Of a DNA stretch of 64,000 nucleotides, positions 26,002-38,370 are shown in pieces (the stretch's first letter is position 1; every line of letters begins with the position of its first letter). Source of the stretch: Sarcocystis neurona (lineage: Eukaryota > Apicomplexa > Conoidasida > Eucoccidiorida > Sarcocystidae); contig KL647302.1 of the NCBI GenBank assembly GCA_000727475.1, forward strand, positions 1,869,234-1,933,233, written 5' to 3'. Made by a program: the position numbers and the translations under genes. The notes beneath the pieces were generated by a model, which saw only the letters and a program-made list of their open reading frames with translations, was not told the DNA's origin and did not search any database.

Positions 26002-28668
26002 GGTGCAGAGAGGATCGCAGCAGCTACAACTCTCGCAGCAGCACGCCAGAAACAGGCGCAAAGATCCGGCTGCAGCAGGGCAGCGGTAATAGCGCGACAC
26101 AGCGCGCTCGCAGTAGCAGCAGCAGGCACCGGTCAGCTGCACCTGGGAGAGAAGCACAGGGACCGTCCGTGCTGTGGACAAATGGGAAAGGCAAAAGCCG
26201 CGCGTAGAGACACCCGAGAGGGAAGGGACAACAGTACCAGCAACGTTGGGACTGGGTCGCGAAGTTACGCAGCACGTTTGAGAAACGAACTTCAGGACTT
26301 TGAGCAAACGAAGCACACGCTTCTTGCTATGGTGGCTGTGTCTGGTGGCATCTCCGCCAGCAAATGGTGCTCAAGACCAACACTCCGCCGCTGAAGGCTT
26401 TCCTGTCACTGCTGTTGTCGTGAAGTTCGGAGCCGGTGCAGCTACGAGTAGCGTCCTGCTATTGCAGAGAGAGAGAAATACCACCTCTGCTGCAGGTATC
26501 GTGCGCCTCCGGTTGGGCCTCCTCCGGCAAAAGGCTGTTGCTACTGCTGCTGCAGACAACAGATGGCGTTGTTGGTGAGAGATGCTGGTGAAAATAAAAA
26601 TAAGCTGCTGTTGGGAATGAGACGGGCTGCTACTGTTCGTGTGCGCCGCCGCGTCAGGCGCTGCCTCGTGCTTTCATCCCCCCTTTCACTGCGCCAGGAC
26701 GCTGCCCAACACAAAGCAGCCCGGAAGGCGCCTCTGCATTCGGCAACGGCAGCCCGGAAAATATCCTTACAAGACAGTTCACAACGCCTTCTTTCTCCGA
26801 AGCATACGACAATCTCTTCCTCCGTCGATGATGAGAAAAAAAAAGTTCGGAGCTCACACCACGCACATGCAAAGAATCAAGAAACGTCACTTTCACGAAC
26901 CGGCAAAGAGGCTGAGAGTTGCGGCCTTGGTAAAACTTGGCCAGTGGAGGACGAAAAATTCTCTTCTACAAACGGCTGAAGAGCATATACGCGAAGGCAG
27001 AGGAAAAGAGGCGGGAAGAAAATCGACGGAATCTAGACGGACAAGAGGTTTGTAGCACGTACGCAGAGAGCGGGACGTACACCTAGACGAAAGAGTAAGG
27101 AGAGATGGGTTGAACAACACATGGTGACGAATATGAAAAAAGGAAGATTAACCGCATGCAGCCGGTAAGAGAGATAGCGGCACAAAGGTAACAGACAGTG
27201 AGAGCGAGAACGAGAAGAACGAAGCTTACGAAGCAGGAGGCGGACACGTGACCTGCGGAGGGACGCCACCGACGAGAAAGGAGGACGTACAATACGCAGA
27301 TATACATAAACAAGAGATGGATAGAGGAGGACAACGATGCGCATACAAGCATGGAAGCATGATTTACTAGCAGAGGAGTCGTCAAAAACGAAGGACGCAG
27401 GAGTGAATCGACGTGGCTGTTGCATGCATGCAGAGCTTGGCGACCCCCACAAATTCACTGCATCGACGATTTTTTTTTCCACTTAGAGGCAAACCGCCGT
27501 TTCCTTCTACACTAAAGGGGTACGAAAGAAAGGTATACATTCTTTGACGAGTTTGCTTTGCCACCAGGAGCAGAGTCCGTCTTTGTCTGGAATTCTGCGC
27601 TTCTTCGTGTACACTGGTCCTCACACGTCTACCTTTAAATGTAGTATTTATGTCCTCACGTATGAAGCTGTAAGCGGAGGAGGTGTATGCTTGCTTTTAG
27701 GGTTTGAGGACGAAACAACGGGCGGGTAACCAAGTCTCGGTTGTTCTTCACACAATCACCTAGGTAATTGTGTCATTCTCTCCCCAACGGCGGAGAATTG
27801 AGAGACGCGCTCCCCTCTCAGTTCTCGCGCTTTCCTCGACTGCTGTTGACTACTCGCGCATTGAAGTGTGAATTTGTGAACGATATCCCGCGCGCCGTTG
27901 GATAGTCTTCTCTTGCAGGGGTGGTGCAGGGGTGGTGCTTCTGACCAATTCGTCTACGAACTATCGTACTTTCTGCGATTGCTGTTGTCTATTCGCGCAT
28001 GGAGATGGGTACCTATGTTTTGTGGCTCGCGCGCTCTTGTGGATTTTAAGGCCACGACGGAACGCATCAGTCTTCCGCCATTTACAGGTGGAAGCTCAGA
28101 GTCGTTTGTTTGGCCTTTTCCGAAAATTTGGTAAGGTGCCCATCAATCGTGAGTTTGCATCAGCTGCGGCCATAATACTCTCTCATTCACTTGTGCATTT
28201 GTGCTCGTTGCGCAGAAACAGCGGTTTCACACGTGTATACTCGTAGTTGTACACATATACGGTCGTGTATATGTGTATGCAGGTGCATAGTTTATTTGTA
28301 GATTTTATTAATTAGAAGGTGGTGCCACCCAAGTGTTTTCACGTCTCGCGTCTCTCTCTGTAAACGTTTTCTTCGTTTCAAGTTCGTTATTCAAAGCCCT
28401 ATTCGTAAAAAGGCACTGCAATTTCTCCACGTTTCCCAGCGCCCTCCCTGGTCAACTCCGTGGGTTGATGTCTACACTTCTGTCCTCCTCTCTTAATTTT
28501 TCTCTTTTTTTCAGTGTAGCTCTCTAACCGTCCCTCCTCTTCATTCTTGTGTTACTGTTTCTTCTCGACTGTCCCCCCTTCTCTGACGCCGCTGTTCTCC
28601 TGCTGTTTGCGTGCCTCTCTTCGCCAGCCTCGGAGTTGCAGCTGCTGCCGCCACATGTGCGAAGCAAT
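26002..28668. promoter_or_regulatory. divergent intergenic region between UTP12 and RCL1
   Basis: About 2.7 kb separates the two start codons, which face away from each other, so both promoters should lie here. The plus strand is purine-rich at about 26.8-27.4 kb, which makes the UTP12 coding strand pyrimidine-rich upstream of its start. The plus strand becomes CT-rich at about 28.33-28.66 kb, just before the RCL1 start. No TATA-like element stands out. CT-rich leaders are common upstream of coccidian genes, so I read these tracts as 5' UTR or core-promoter sequence. Frames within the block (for example 26639-27055 plus) are by-products of the purine bias. Confidence 0.55.
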
Positions 28669-31275
28669 ATGTCACAGCAGCAGCGGCTGCAGCATCACTA
28701 TGAGGGGGCCGGGTTTCTCCGGCAGCGGCTGCTGCTGGCAACCTTAACTGGCGTGCCCGTTCGAATCTCCCGCATGCATCTTTCCCCTCCATTCGCCGGT
28801 GCTGCAGCTCCTGCCCTCGCTTCAGGTTCTTCTCCCCTCCTGCAGCCGCATGTACGTGGTGTGCAACCGTACGAGGCGTCGCTGCTGCGCCTCCTCTGCA
28901 GCGTTACAGAGGGGTCGCGAGTGCATATAAATGCCGCAGGCACGACTTTAACGTACTATCCAGGACAGCTTATTGGCTGTGATCCAGATAAACTCCTGGG
29001 CGCTCCGCTTGTGCATCACTGCCACTGCAGCAAGCCGATCTCCTACTACGTCGAGCCGTTGCTGCTGCTTGCGCCGTTTTGCAAGCATCCGTTGAATATC
29101 AGACTTACAGGCGTCACGGATCTCGATACGCCCACCGACAGAAACATCAGCACGAGCAACAACAGCAGAGAAAGAACGCAGGGAGTGAGCAGTGACGGTG
29201 GAAGCACGAGTGATACTGACGCAAATACTAGTGACAGTGATGTCCAGGTCAGAACGAGCAGCGGTTCGAACAAAGACCGCGCCAAGTACAGCGAGGCAAG
29301 TGAGAACCCGAGCGATAGTAGTGGGTGGAATTTCGTCTGTGCAGATGCCCCCATTGATTTTGTGCGTTCGGTGACGATTCCTACGCTGCAGCGGCTGCTG
29401 CGTCTGGCGACTACTGCTCGCACGGGCGCGAGATTGTCTGCGGAGAGCAACACCAGCGACAGCCACAGCAGCAGCAGGGGGGGGCAAGAGGAGAATGAAG
29501 CAAGGCGCACGACTGAGCTGCCTGAGCCGTTCTATTTGTTAAGGGTTCTGCGGCGTTGCTGCGGCAGCCGGGCAGCAGCAGTAGGCGCAGCAGCGGGAGG
29601 GGCTAGAAACGGAGAGGTGCTGCTGAAGACACACGGTATCTTGCGAGAGCCGTTACAGCCGTTTGTGTGGCTGGATGTCGGAAGAGTCAAGCGAATAAGA
29701 GGCACGGCGTTTGCGGCCGGGGGTATTAGTCCGCTCTTTGCAAAGCGCTGCATATCGAGGGCGCGCTGTATATTCAACCTGCTGCTGCCGGACGTGTGGA
29801 TCTACCTAGAGAAGCCGCAGCCCGGGCAGAAAGGCGCGGCGCGCAACGCCGCGGCAGGACGCACAGCCGTAGCAACAGTAAATGCAGAAGCAGCAACAGG
29901 GAGGGCGACAGCAGCAACCGGAGAGCGCAGGGAGGAGGAACAGCAGCAGGGGTCAGGGGAATGTGTGGGACTGGCGTTGGTAGCAGAGACAATAAGGGGA
30001 AATTACAAAGGAGCTGCAGGCCTGTGGTGCGTGGGGGACGCTGCAGCGACTGTGGCGACCGGGGCGAGCAGCGGCGGGACGCCTGCGGCTGCTGCTGCGG
30101 ACGCCTGGAGAGCCAGCGGCAGCTGCAAGTTGGAGTTTCTTTTGAAACAGTGCGAGGACTCACGGGACGCTTTAGCGGCAGCAACGCACGAAACATCAAC
30201 AGACGGGACAGGAGAAGCAGAAGAGGAGGAGGGTGGGAGAAGCGAGGCGAAAGAAGAAGAAGGCGGGGCAGAAAAGTTGGCGGAGGTGATCGCGCGGCGG
30301 CTGTTACTGGAGGTGCAACAGGGGGGTGTTGTGGACACCGCCCACCAGCACATGCCGTTGCTCTTCGCGGCTCTTGCAGAAGAACATGCTGTCAGCCGAG
30401 TGAGTTGCAGCAGGAACGTCGATAATTCCATCTGTCTCTTCTTCACGCGTCTATATTACCCGTGTTGTCTGTTCCGTACCTAACAGTGCAAGAAAGCGTA
30501 TCACTGGGCAATACGTATACATTTTTAGGTGCATGACCACATGATACATCTGAGTGTCTTTAAACCTGCGTAGCACTGTCCGCGTGCACACCACACCTAT
30601 ACGAGCAGATTCTATCTTATGCGTTTGCGCGTGGAAGCCGTCGTCATGTTGAAGGTTTGTACAGCATTAAGCTTGTCTATTGTAAATATATAATATGATG
30701 TATAGCTCCCGCGACCGTTGTCAAAAACAACAGCACCCGACCAATGCATGCAGACCTTTGCGCGCCCACGGGCGTGACATTGCGAAAGCTATCTTTGCAG
30801 CCACAGGTGTTCTGCGGTTGCGCTGGCGCTTGATCTTGTGACACGTGTTCATCAATTCTGCGGCCGTCGTTTCGGGTCCTTCGTGCCGCGGCTGTTCCTG
30901 TTACCGCCATTCGACTGGTGTGGATGCGATCGAGTTGCTCCTGTGGTGCTGCTGGTATGCTTGCCTACAGCTGTATGTTCCTATGTATGTGTATATATAT
31001 ATGTGTGTGTGGGCTTTCTTTACGTGTGTGTGCAGATCCGTCTCTCTCGCTTGACGCCGTACGCCGTGCAGTTCATTCGCCACTTACGAGATTTTCTAGG
31101 CGTCGTGTTTCACGTAGAAGAAGAAGCGACGGGAACCACGTCTTTCGACTCTAATCAGTCCCAGCAGCACCAGCATGAAGAGGATGATGCGCACAGCAGT
31201 GTTCGCCGCAGCGCAGGAGTGACACTTAAGTGCGTCGGAGTAGGACTGAAAAACATGGCCAGAGCGACGTTTTGA
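28669..31275 (+). CDS. RCL1: RNA 3'-terminal phosphate cyclase-like protein Rcl1
   Basis: Rcl1 binds the GTPase Bms1 in the small-subunit processome and is needed for 18S rRNA processing. The family has the cyclase fold but is known to lack cyclase activity. Model: exon 1 28669-30399, donor GTGAGT; exon 2 31036-31275, both phase 0; 656 residues against about 370 in yeast and human. Conserved blocks are YEGAGFLRQRLLLATLTG near residue 11, EGSRVHINAAGTTLTYYPG near 81, YYVEPLLLLAPFCKHPLNI near 126, GRVKRIRGTAFA near 338, GLALVAETIRGNYKGA, LLLEVQQGGVVDTAHQ, and in exon 2 LTPYAVQFIRHLRDFLGV. The extra 280 residues are inserts: a Ser/Thr/Asp-rich loop at about 160-220, then Ala/Gly- and Glu-rich stretches after about 385. 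I took the ATG at 28669 because upstream in-frame sequence lacks conservation and is CT-rich leader. It is divergent from UTP12. Confidence 0.94.
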
Positions 31276-33125
31276 CAGGCCAGAAAAAGAAGTGTTGTCA
31301 CCGTGCTTGGGTCTTTCCACGTGTATCAGTTCTGCGGTAGCATTTGCCTACGTGTGTCGACCGTTTTTGCTGATATTTGCAAATGTGCTGTTCGTGTTTT
31401 GCACCTCCTTTGAGCTACTTGGCGACGTATCAAGAGCGCTTACATGTATTCACTCTGATAGGAGAGTTTTTTTAGATGTACACACATTCGAACTAGACTT
31501 TTCCCACGTGAGTTATTCTTTTGAACAGGGTTTTACTGGATGCAGTATGTGAGCTGTCGGCAGCCTTAGGACTGCTTCCCATTTGCATTCAACTGTTTCG
31601 TATTTGCTTCTCCCCGAGTAGAGCTTCCTTCTCTTCGTCCCCCGTGCGCACTACCTTTCAACGCCCTTATAGTGAAAAAACTCATTCGGACTACCATACG
31701 GCCGTTTCCGTGTACCGCGACATTCAGTTCCTTTCCCCTGTTGTGCGAAACTTCTCATTGTTACGTCTGGGCGTCGTATCGAGGCTAACGAGGCTTTTCC
31801 ATACTACAAGACGTTTTCGATTCGTGCACGAAGATAGTCGGACTCCGTTCGGTTGAAGCGCACGTCCCTGTGAAGCGTTTCAAGAAGCTGGACGTCGTCA
31901 TCGCTCCAACCAGCCGAAAATTGGTTTCAGAACTTTGCGAAGACAACAGTATCCCTGGGGACCGCTGTGTGAACTGTGGAGGGAGAGTTTACGCGTGCTC
32001 CTGCGTGGATGCCAAGAGTACAAGTTGGCCCATAGTCATCGGGAATATTGTTTTTTTGACGATGTAGTAGTATCGAAACCGGTGTGTAAAGGTCGAATTG
32101 TGGCAGGCAGTTGTTTATTGAAACTGCGCATGTAGGTCAATAACAACGTCTGGTACGTCCATAGCGACTTAGGGGAAAGCGTAGACGTAGACTTACATTC
32201 ACGCGCTTCGTTGGTTTTGCCACGAATGTGTTGCTTCTTCTGGATGACCTATCGTTGCCGCGCATCTGCAGTGTCTCAATACCATTCCATATTGCCGTGG
32301 GTGTTTATATTATCCCGCGTGTAGCGTTGTCGGCTGCATACAAAACGTGCCGCGCACACGTGTACACAGGGGCGGTTGTATAAACATTCCTGCGTGTCTG
32401 GCATTACAAACATCCTCATACCGACTCATTACTAGCACAAAAAGTACAAAGGTACTTTGTCTTTTTGCTGGCTGCGGAAAAGTTGTCGTGCTGCTAGTGG
32501 GAGCTGGTTTATGTTTTTCAACATCTTATCAACGACAGCAGCATGAGTTACGCGGTAGCTGCCCTTAAACGAAGCTGCAAATAAATACGACGAAACCCTT
32601 TCGACTCGAAGAAGATGCGCAATAAAGCACTCTCCCAGGATGTCGCTGGCGCTGTGCTGCGCCTGTAGCGAGCGATGCCGTGATATCCTGCATATGGACT
32701 GTGCGGCCCGATAAAATACCAGTGCGATATCTGTACTACTCAGTAGGTGCAACTGCAGTAGGCAAGAAAGGCAATACGAATCGGCGCGAGATTCCATTGG
32801 TTGTGGGGTAGGAGAAAGGAGTCCACGTACGACAGCGGGCGCTTACAATTAAACACGAACGACGTAGGTTTTCAAAATGTGCCCTTTCGCACAGCTACCC
32901 CAAACGAAGACTTCTGGATAAAATATAGACTTCAAAATGGAAAAATGAAATTTTAGTCCGCAACAAAATAGGTCTCCCGTATGAAACGTCTGTTGACCAT
33001 TGCTATTATACGTTGCCCACGAGGTTTCATGCCGCAGCCCCATCTCTGCGTGCCTGCGCATACAAAAACATCCGCAGGCCGTCAGAAAACGAACGAGCTC
33101 ACGTGCCGCTTCCGGCAACTAACCG
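31276..33125. other. spacer after RCL1, no confident gene
   Basis: The 3' flank of RCL1, then the 3' flank of the convergent secreted-protein gene. A plus-strand frame at about 31.80-32.07 kb is open from a TAA and contains a short CVNCGGRVYACSC cysteine cluster that could be part of an exon, but no donor or acceptor pair is convincing. Nothing else stands out. Confidence 0.4.
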
Positions 33126-33881
33126 TCATCTCGTTCGTGGCCTAAACCGCCAGAAAGTGAAGGTCAAAGCGCTTATTACAAGCAAGCAAATGCCCAGTGT
33201 TGCGACAGTGTCGGCGGAATTCAGGCGAAGCGGCATTCGCCTTATTATTATATGTAGTAAGGTAACAGCAGCAGCACATAAGAACAGCACGAACCGCTTC
33301 TTGGTTTGGCGGCGCGTTACGCTGGTGACCGTAGGCGGCATCAGCACGCTGACACCCGTGTAATCAATGGAAGAAGGGAAAGAAAAGAAACCCGGTGGGG
33401 GGAGGCGGGGCCGTCGAGCGGGGGCATTCGTAGAATCAAAAGAAGAAGAAGAAGAAAGGGAAGAACCCGGCGAGGTGAGGGGTCGCCACCGGCGACGAAG
33501 TTCAGGAGGTGCCTGCAAAAAAAACTCATGGCGACTGGTGCGCTGAGGCCCTGCATCCGCGGACTGTAGAGGCCGACTGACCGACTTCCCGTCAGTACTC
33601 CCAGGAGCAAATGAGCTCAATGCCTGTTTCCCCAGTGGGTGGTCGCTCAATGGAAACTCAGGGCGACTGATGCGCTGAGGCTCTGCATCCACGGACTGGG
33701 GAGGCCGACTGACCGACTCCCCGTCAGTACTCCCAGGAGCAAATGAGCTCAATGCCTGTTTCCCCAGTGGGTGGCCGTTCGCCCCCTGCGCGTATTCGAG
33801 AAACGGCAGCGTCAAGATAAGGGAAGTAGCTGCGACAAGCACACAAAGATTGACAAAACGCATTCCTTTCGGTGCAGCCAT
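33126..33881 (-). CDS. secreted coccidian protein with two 44-residue repeats and C-terminal membrane hairpin
   Basis: Single open frame of 251 residues starting at an ATG (33881); not a family I recognise. Residues 1-33 form a classical signal peptide with hydrophobic core LCVLVAATSLILTLPFL, and cleavage is likely near AQG-ANG. Two tandem 44-residue repeats follow (residues 37-80 and 81-124, core HPLGKQALSSFAPGSTDG). Then comes a proline/serine/arginine-rich segment with a run of serines, and finally two hydrophobic segments (about 194-211, FVLFLCAAAVTLLHIII, and 224-243, ending LTFTFW) separated by a short basic loop. The tail is RFRPRTR. Signal peptide, low-complexity middle and terminal membrane segments are the layout of dense-granule or vacuole-membrane proteins of coccidia; that role is inference. 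An in-frame ATG at residue 7 could also serve as the start. Confidence 0.7.
   Translation of the reverse strand: MAAPKGMRFVNLCVLVAATSLILTLPFLEYAQGANGHPLGKQALSSFAPGSTDGESVSRPPQSVDAEPQRISRPEFPLSDHPLGKQALSSFAPGSTDGKSVSRPLQSADAGPQRTSRHEFFLQAPPELRRRWRPLTSPGSSLSSSSSFDSTNAPARRPRLPPPGFFSFPSSIDYTGVSVLMPPTVTSVTRRQTKKRFVLFLCAAAVTLLHIIIRRMPLRLNSADTVATLGICLLVISALTFTFWRFRPRTR
33510..33773 (-). repeat. 132-bp tandem repeat, two copies, in the secreted-protein gene
   Basis: Two copies of 132 bp (44 codons) in frame, offset exactly 132 bp (for example CGCTGAGG at 33541 and 33673). They are highly similar at the DNA level over the middle of the unit and more diverged at the edges, which suggests recent duplication or gene conversion with the frame kept. 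Confidence 0.9.
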
Positions 33882-36063
33882 TCTTGCCTACACTTACACA
33901 CGTGAACCTTTCGAGGGGATGTGATAGGAAGCGAGGAGCTGACCGCCAAGTTGCCACAATGATCTCATCCCCCCCCTGCAGAAACAATATACAAGCATGT
34001 ATATATATGTACTCACGCATATATTTGCCGTGAGTGACGGTGTGGTATTGAACATCTCACGGCAATTCTAAGCTGACTGAACGCCTGGTGGGCAAATATT
34101 CGTGTCTAATTCGAGTTGTGGACGGCAGCGTCTCAGAGCTTTACCCGCCAGAATTCACTCCTGGTTCTGGACCTGAAGACGAACTGTGAAACCGACGGTC
34201 GCCGTCACGTACAGGTTAACTGCAGTACACACAAATGCATATATATACATATACACATATATATATGTATATATGTATATTTTCTCCACGCACCATTGCT
34301 TTGTACCATTCTGTCTCGGCAACAGGAAGTCTGCACCAACTTTCGCCACGTGTGACCGTTGAACTCACGCGTTGCTGCCAAGTTTTAGTCCCTGAAGTCT
34401 GTGGTAGACCCCGTCTGATATCCGAAACCAGACGACGACACTCGAGGCGAGAATCCGGTTGATGTTGTGAAATAGAGACGACGACAGTCAACACGTTACC
34501 CTTCGATGGCACGCTCTCCACAGACGAAGGCGTCGGGTGAGCGTGCGTCTCTACAGCGTCCGAGCAGTCCTCAAAAGTGGAAAAAGCTTGAGACATCACG
34601 AGGCATGGGAAATAAAGCGGCGCCGCCACACTGCCTCCTCCACGGAAAAAGTGTATTGCGAACGAAGACGTCCCCGTACATTCTTGTGGCATTTCCGCTT
34701 GCACTGTTCACTGGTAGTCGGCTGGGTGACACTTGAGGAATCGCTCCACTGCGCGAACAAAAGCACACAGCTTGCATTTCCATACTTTCCACTGCTGTCA
34801 TCGTGTTGGCTGCGGGTGGGTGAGGCGTTATGCTACCCTCACAGATGGTCTTATGAGTTTGATTAGTCGCATGTACCCGTGGGATAATGTGCGGATTTGC
34901 AGGCATTCTGGCAGTGGTACGCCTGGGGGTTGCACGTCCACCTTCGTAAGCCTCACTTTCAGAGTAGCCTGAAGATGTGACCACGACGCATTCGCACATT
35001 AACACGGCACCCACCGAATGTAATTGTCCAGATGCTGTCTGTCGCCGTGTCACTCTCTTGGACAACGACACCTAAACGCTGACGCGCGGTGCAAATCAGT
35101 ACGTGTCAGTTGTCACATTAAGTGCGTTGTCATCAACAGGACATGTTTTTCGGAGAAGGAATAGTTGCTGACTCTTGCACCTGCGTGCACATTAGAGCTA
35201 AGGAGTGATCAAGAGAGCCACGTGCAGATTTACACTTTGCAGATATGTACAATGACATGGTTTCGGGCTTTGGTGAAGCGCATCGTGCAGAACTGTGTGG
35301 TCTGAGAACGCACTTGGAAGAAGTGTCACCAAAAAATTTCAGTGGAATACAGTGCGTGGAAACATCATTGAGTTCCTCTGGAGACACTGCCGAGAAATGG
35401 TGTCATTCGCTATGCGCCACGTCCAGCAGGTCTAATCGTAAAACGGCAGGGCGGCTTACAATTCGCTCGCTTCGACCTCAGCCGGTCTAAAGCCAAAAAA
35501 AGTCTCCTCTGTTTCTCAAACATTATTTTTGAATCGTAAAATACGAGGCCGGCTGGTCATTTGGTCGCCTCCTTTCCGCACTGCGGCTCAATCAATGTGG
35601 GCATACAGACATGTACACGTGTGTGTACGTGTATATACTTTTTCTCTTGCAGCTGTCTCACTCTCTACACATATGTGAAAATATGCTGTCGGTAAGAACT
35701 AGATTGGCATGGCGAGGTTGGCATTAAGGGTGACAGCCACCAAATCAGCGAGAAAGTCAGTCCTCTTCGTCAGCAGAGTCGCACAGTAATCCGAGCCGGT
35801 GCAGCATCTACGGGCAAGGTTCCCCTATCGAAACGATCAATCCACTCTTGAAATGGGAACGGCAGCGTAGTGAGTATAGTGGTGGTAGGGCAGCGTCTTT
35901 CAGAAAGTTCACGTAAGCACCTTTAGAACGCTTCCCTAATCCTGTGTTACATCTGCCCAAAGCAGAGCACTGTCCACCTTCCACGAAATGCCGGGGTCCA
36001 AAGCGAGGCAGGTACAAGGGTTCCAGAGAAGTGGAGACTGGATTCCCCGTTGCAGTTTCTGTG

Positions 36064-36283
36064 ACTCACCACCTGTCTAAACGGTCCGTTGCTTGCTGGC
36101 TGGCTTGCGGCGTCCGGGGCGCCGCGTTGCTTTTTCCTTCGGTTGGCGCTCTGCCTTCCTGGCAGAGGATCTAGACAAACTCACCAGCTGTCTTAACAGT
36201 ATGTTGCTTGCGGGCTGGCTTGCGGCGTACGGGTCGCCACGTTGCGTTTTTCTTTGGTAGGTGCTCTGCTTTCGTGGATAGGG
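36064..36283. repeat. diverged 115-bp tandem duplication with exon-like features on minus strand
   Basis: Copies at about 36064-36168 and 36179-36283, offset 115 bp. On the minus strand the second copy reads a basic frame (PKKNATWRPVRRKPARKQ) followed by a GGTGAGT donor-like site. The first copy keeps the donor-like site and most basic residues but has a TAG in the equivalent frame. The offset is not a multiple of three. It could be a duplicated exon end or a duplicated non-coding block. Confidence 0.65.
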
Positions 36284-36454
36284 AAAACCAGGCTAACGCC
36301 GTGGACGAATCTTCAATATCAACGCTCTGAGCGGGAAGGGTGTCTGTGATTTTGCGACGTTGCGATGCCACCGTCAAAAGGAGCAGCACAGTTTACTTCG
36401 CTGCTGCTTAGACGTTTCCACAGAGCCACAAATGGAGTATTTGCATCCGCTTCT

Positions 36455-36462
<8 letters not shown>

Positions 36463-36498
<36 letters not shown>
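36463..36498 (+). repeat. (GT)18 microsatellite
   Basis: Uninterrupted GT dinucleotide run of 18 units, preceded by TTCTGTGTGTTT. It creates spurious poly-Cys/Val and poly-His/Thr frames on the two strands. Confidence 0.95.
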
Positions 36499-36500
<2 letters not shown>

Positions 36501-36776
36501 CGCACATGCGAGCAGGTGCTCATGTATCCACGTATACGCACATGTATGAGTGCGAATACATACACGTGCGTATATGTACGTATTTAGATGAGTACCTAGT
36601 AATGCTCGTTTCTGTAACAAGAGTAGTTCCTGGTGTCTGTACGTACATAGGTAGGAATGGCGGTGGTCTGTGCGTGCGCGCATTCGTGCAACTTTATACG
36701 TCACACGTGTGTATATAGACACACGTGTTCAGGCGAATGTTTGCACGGATATATAAAGTGGTATATGTAGTACGCA

Positions 36777-36806
36777 TCTATATAGATATATATATATATA
36801 TATATA
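36777..36806. repeat. (TA)n microsatellite
   Basis: ATCTATATAGA followed by about nine TA units, in spacer. Confidence 0.85.
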
Positions 36807-38370
36807 CATGGACGTATGTGTGGCCGTGTGTGCATGTGTCTGCGTGTGTTTACGGCGGTGCACGGCGCCGCGCCCCCACAGCAGAAACATCCTTGGTCAA
36901 CGACGTGCGTCGTTAAATGGAAAAAGTACTGCGGCTCTCACGCTTGCTGCTGCTGGACAAGAGAGAAGTCATCTTGCGTAACGGCTAGGCAAGGCAGATG
37001 CGGAAGTGCCCTGTTGCTCTTGATTCTTCAAGCTGCGTTCTCCAGTGGACAGCTGTTGAAGTACATGTGAGAGTAGTGGGACATCGGAAGTTCACACATA
37101 ATGCAGACCTGCTGTTCGTGGATCCCTAATGTCTCGCTTGTCAATGTTAAACTGCAGCACGTCGCACTGGTCTAGCTGAGCGGATCACTCGCGGGGCACA
37201 TGGCGTAGTTGATGATGTACGAAGTCGTACCTGTGGGGTTTAATAATGTAGACCGATGTACACAAATGTACACACCTACAGACGTGTGTATCTCGCTTAG
37301 TTGACACGTATGTACGCGTACAAATATACGTAAGCACGCTGTCGTGGTGGCTGCATATTTATGTACAAGCGCCATACCGTGAGAAGCGCTTACCTACTCC
37401 CTCACCACAGGCGTGTAGCGCCCCCCCCCGTTAACGCTGCATCAGGTATAGTTGCTCAAGTCTCAGGGGTAAGGGCACACAGGGAATCAGCCGGTGAAGG
37501 CGGTGACCGATACGTCTCACTATGGACGAGACAAGCAGTAGCATGTCTCGATGTAAGATGCGCATCCTGTTGCGCGTATTCAGACGCATCTAACAAGGCA
37601 AAGCCTCTCGCCTTGACTTCCGGAAGTGGGCAATGCTGCAATTCCTGAAAATCGTGCACCTGCTTGTAGGGTAAATGCAGCTGTTGTCGATGTTACTGTC
37701 CGTAATGTTTTTTTCGTGTAATCGCACATGCTCGCAGTAGCAGCAGTGGCGACCAGCTGGTGCTGCGGTTACTGTTCGTATCGTCAAAACGTGGCTGTCG
37801 CCGTCCTTACTACGCTTTACGCCACATTCGTCCCCTGCATTCTGGTGTCTACGTATTTGTCTTTGAAGCTAAGTAGTTCGCTCTCAATCATTCCCGACTA
37901 CGTTACCTTTCATGAACGTTTCTTTCTTTCTTTGATGCCGTTGCCTCCTTTGTTCAGTGCTTGTCTTATGCCCGCCGTCGCTGTGCGACTTCATGATGAT
38001 GTCACTCTCAGTCGATGTTGCTGCGCTTCCCGTGTGTTGTCGCTGCTGAGTGCTCCCGCCGCCTTGCTGGCACTAGTGGAGACGTATAGAGATACATACG
38101 TCTATGTTTAGCAGGAGCTTCAGGTCGCATGGGACCGTCTACGAATTACTACAGTTTCTTGCGTTTTTGCTTCTGTTTTCCCGCCTGATAACCGTGTGCC
38201 CGTTTACGCTGCTGTAGCAATGCGTGGCGGCGATCACTGCAGCTAAAATAGCCCCCCCTGCAGCTCTACGCTGCTGAGAGATAGCACTGGTCCTCTACAA
38301 GGTGCTCCAGTATTTGCAGCTTGTCTCTCTCACTGGCGTCGGATAAATCTGCGCGCCTCGAGAAGGCGGT

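Noticed and set aside
34050..34195. Plus-strand terminal exon ending SGPEDEL, possibly an ER-retention-like tail
   Set aside because: Only about 45 codons, with no ATG, a weak acceptor and no partner exon. The ending is one residue class away from known retention signals but not a proven one.
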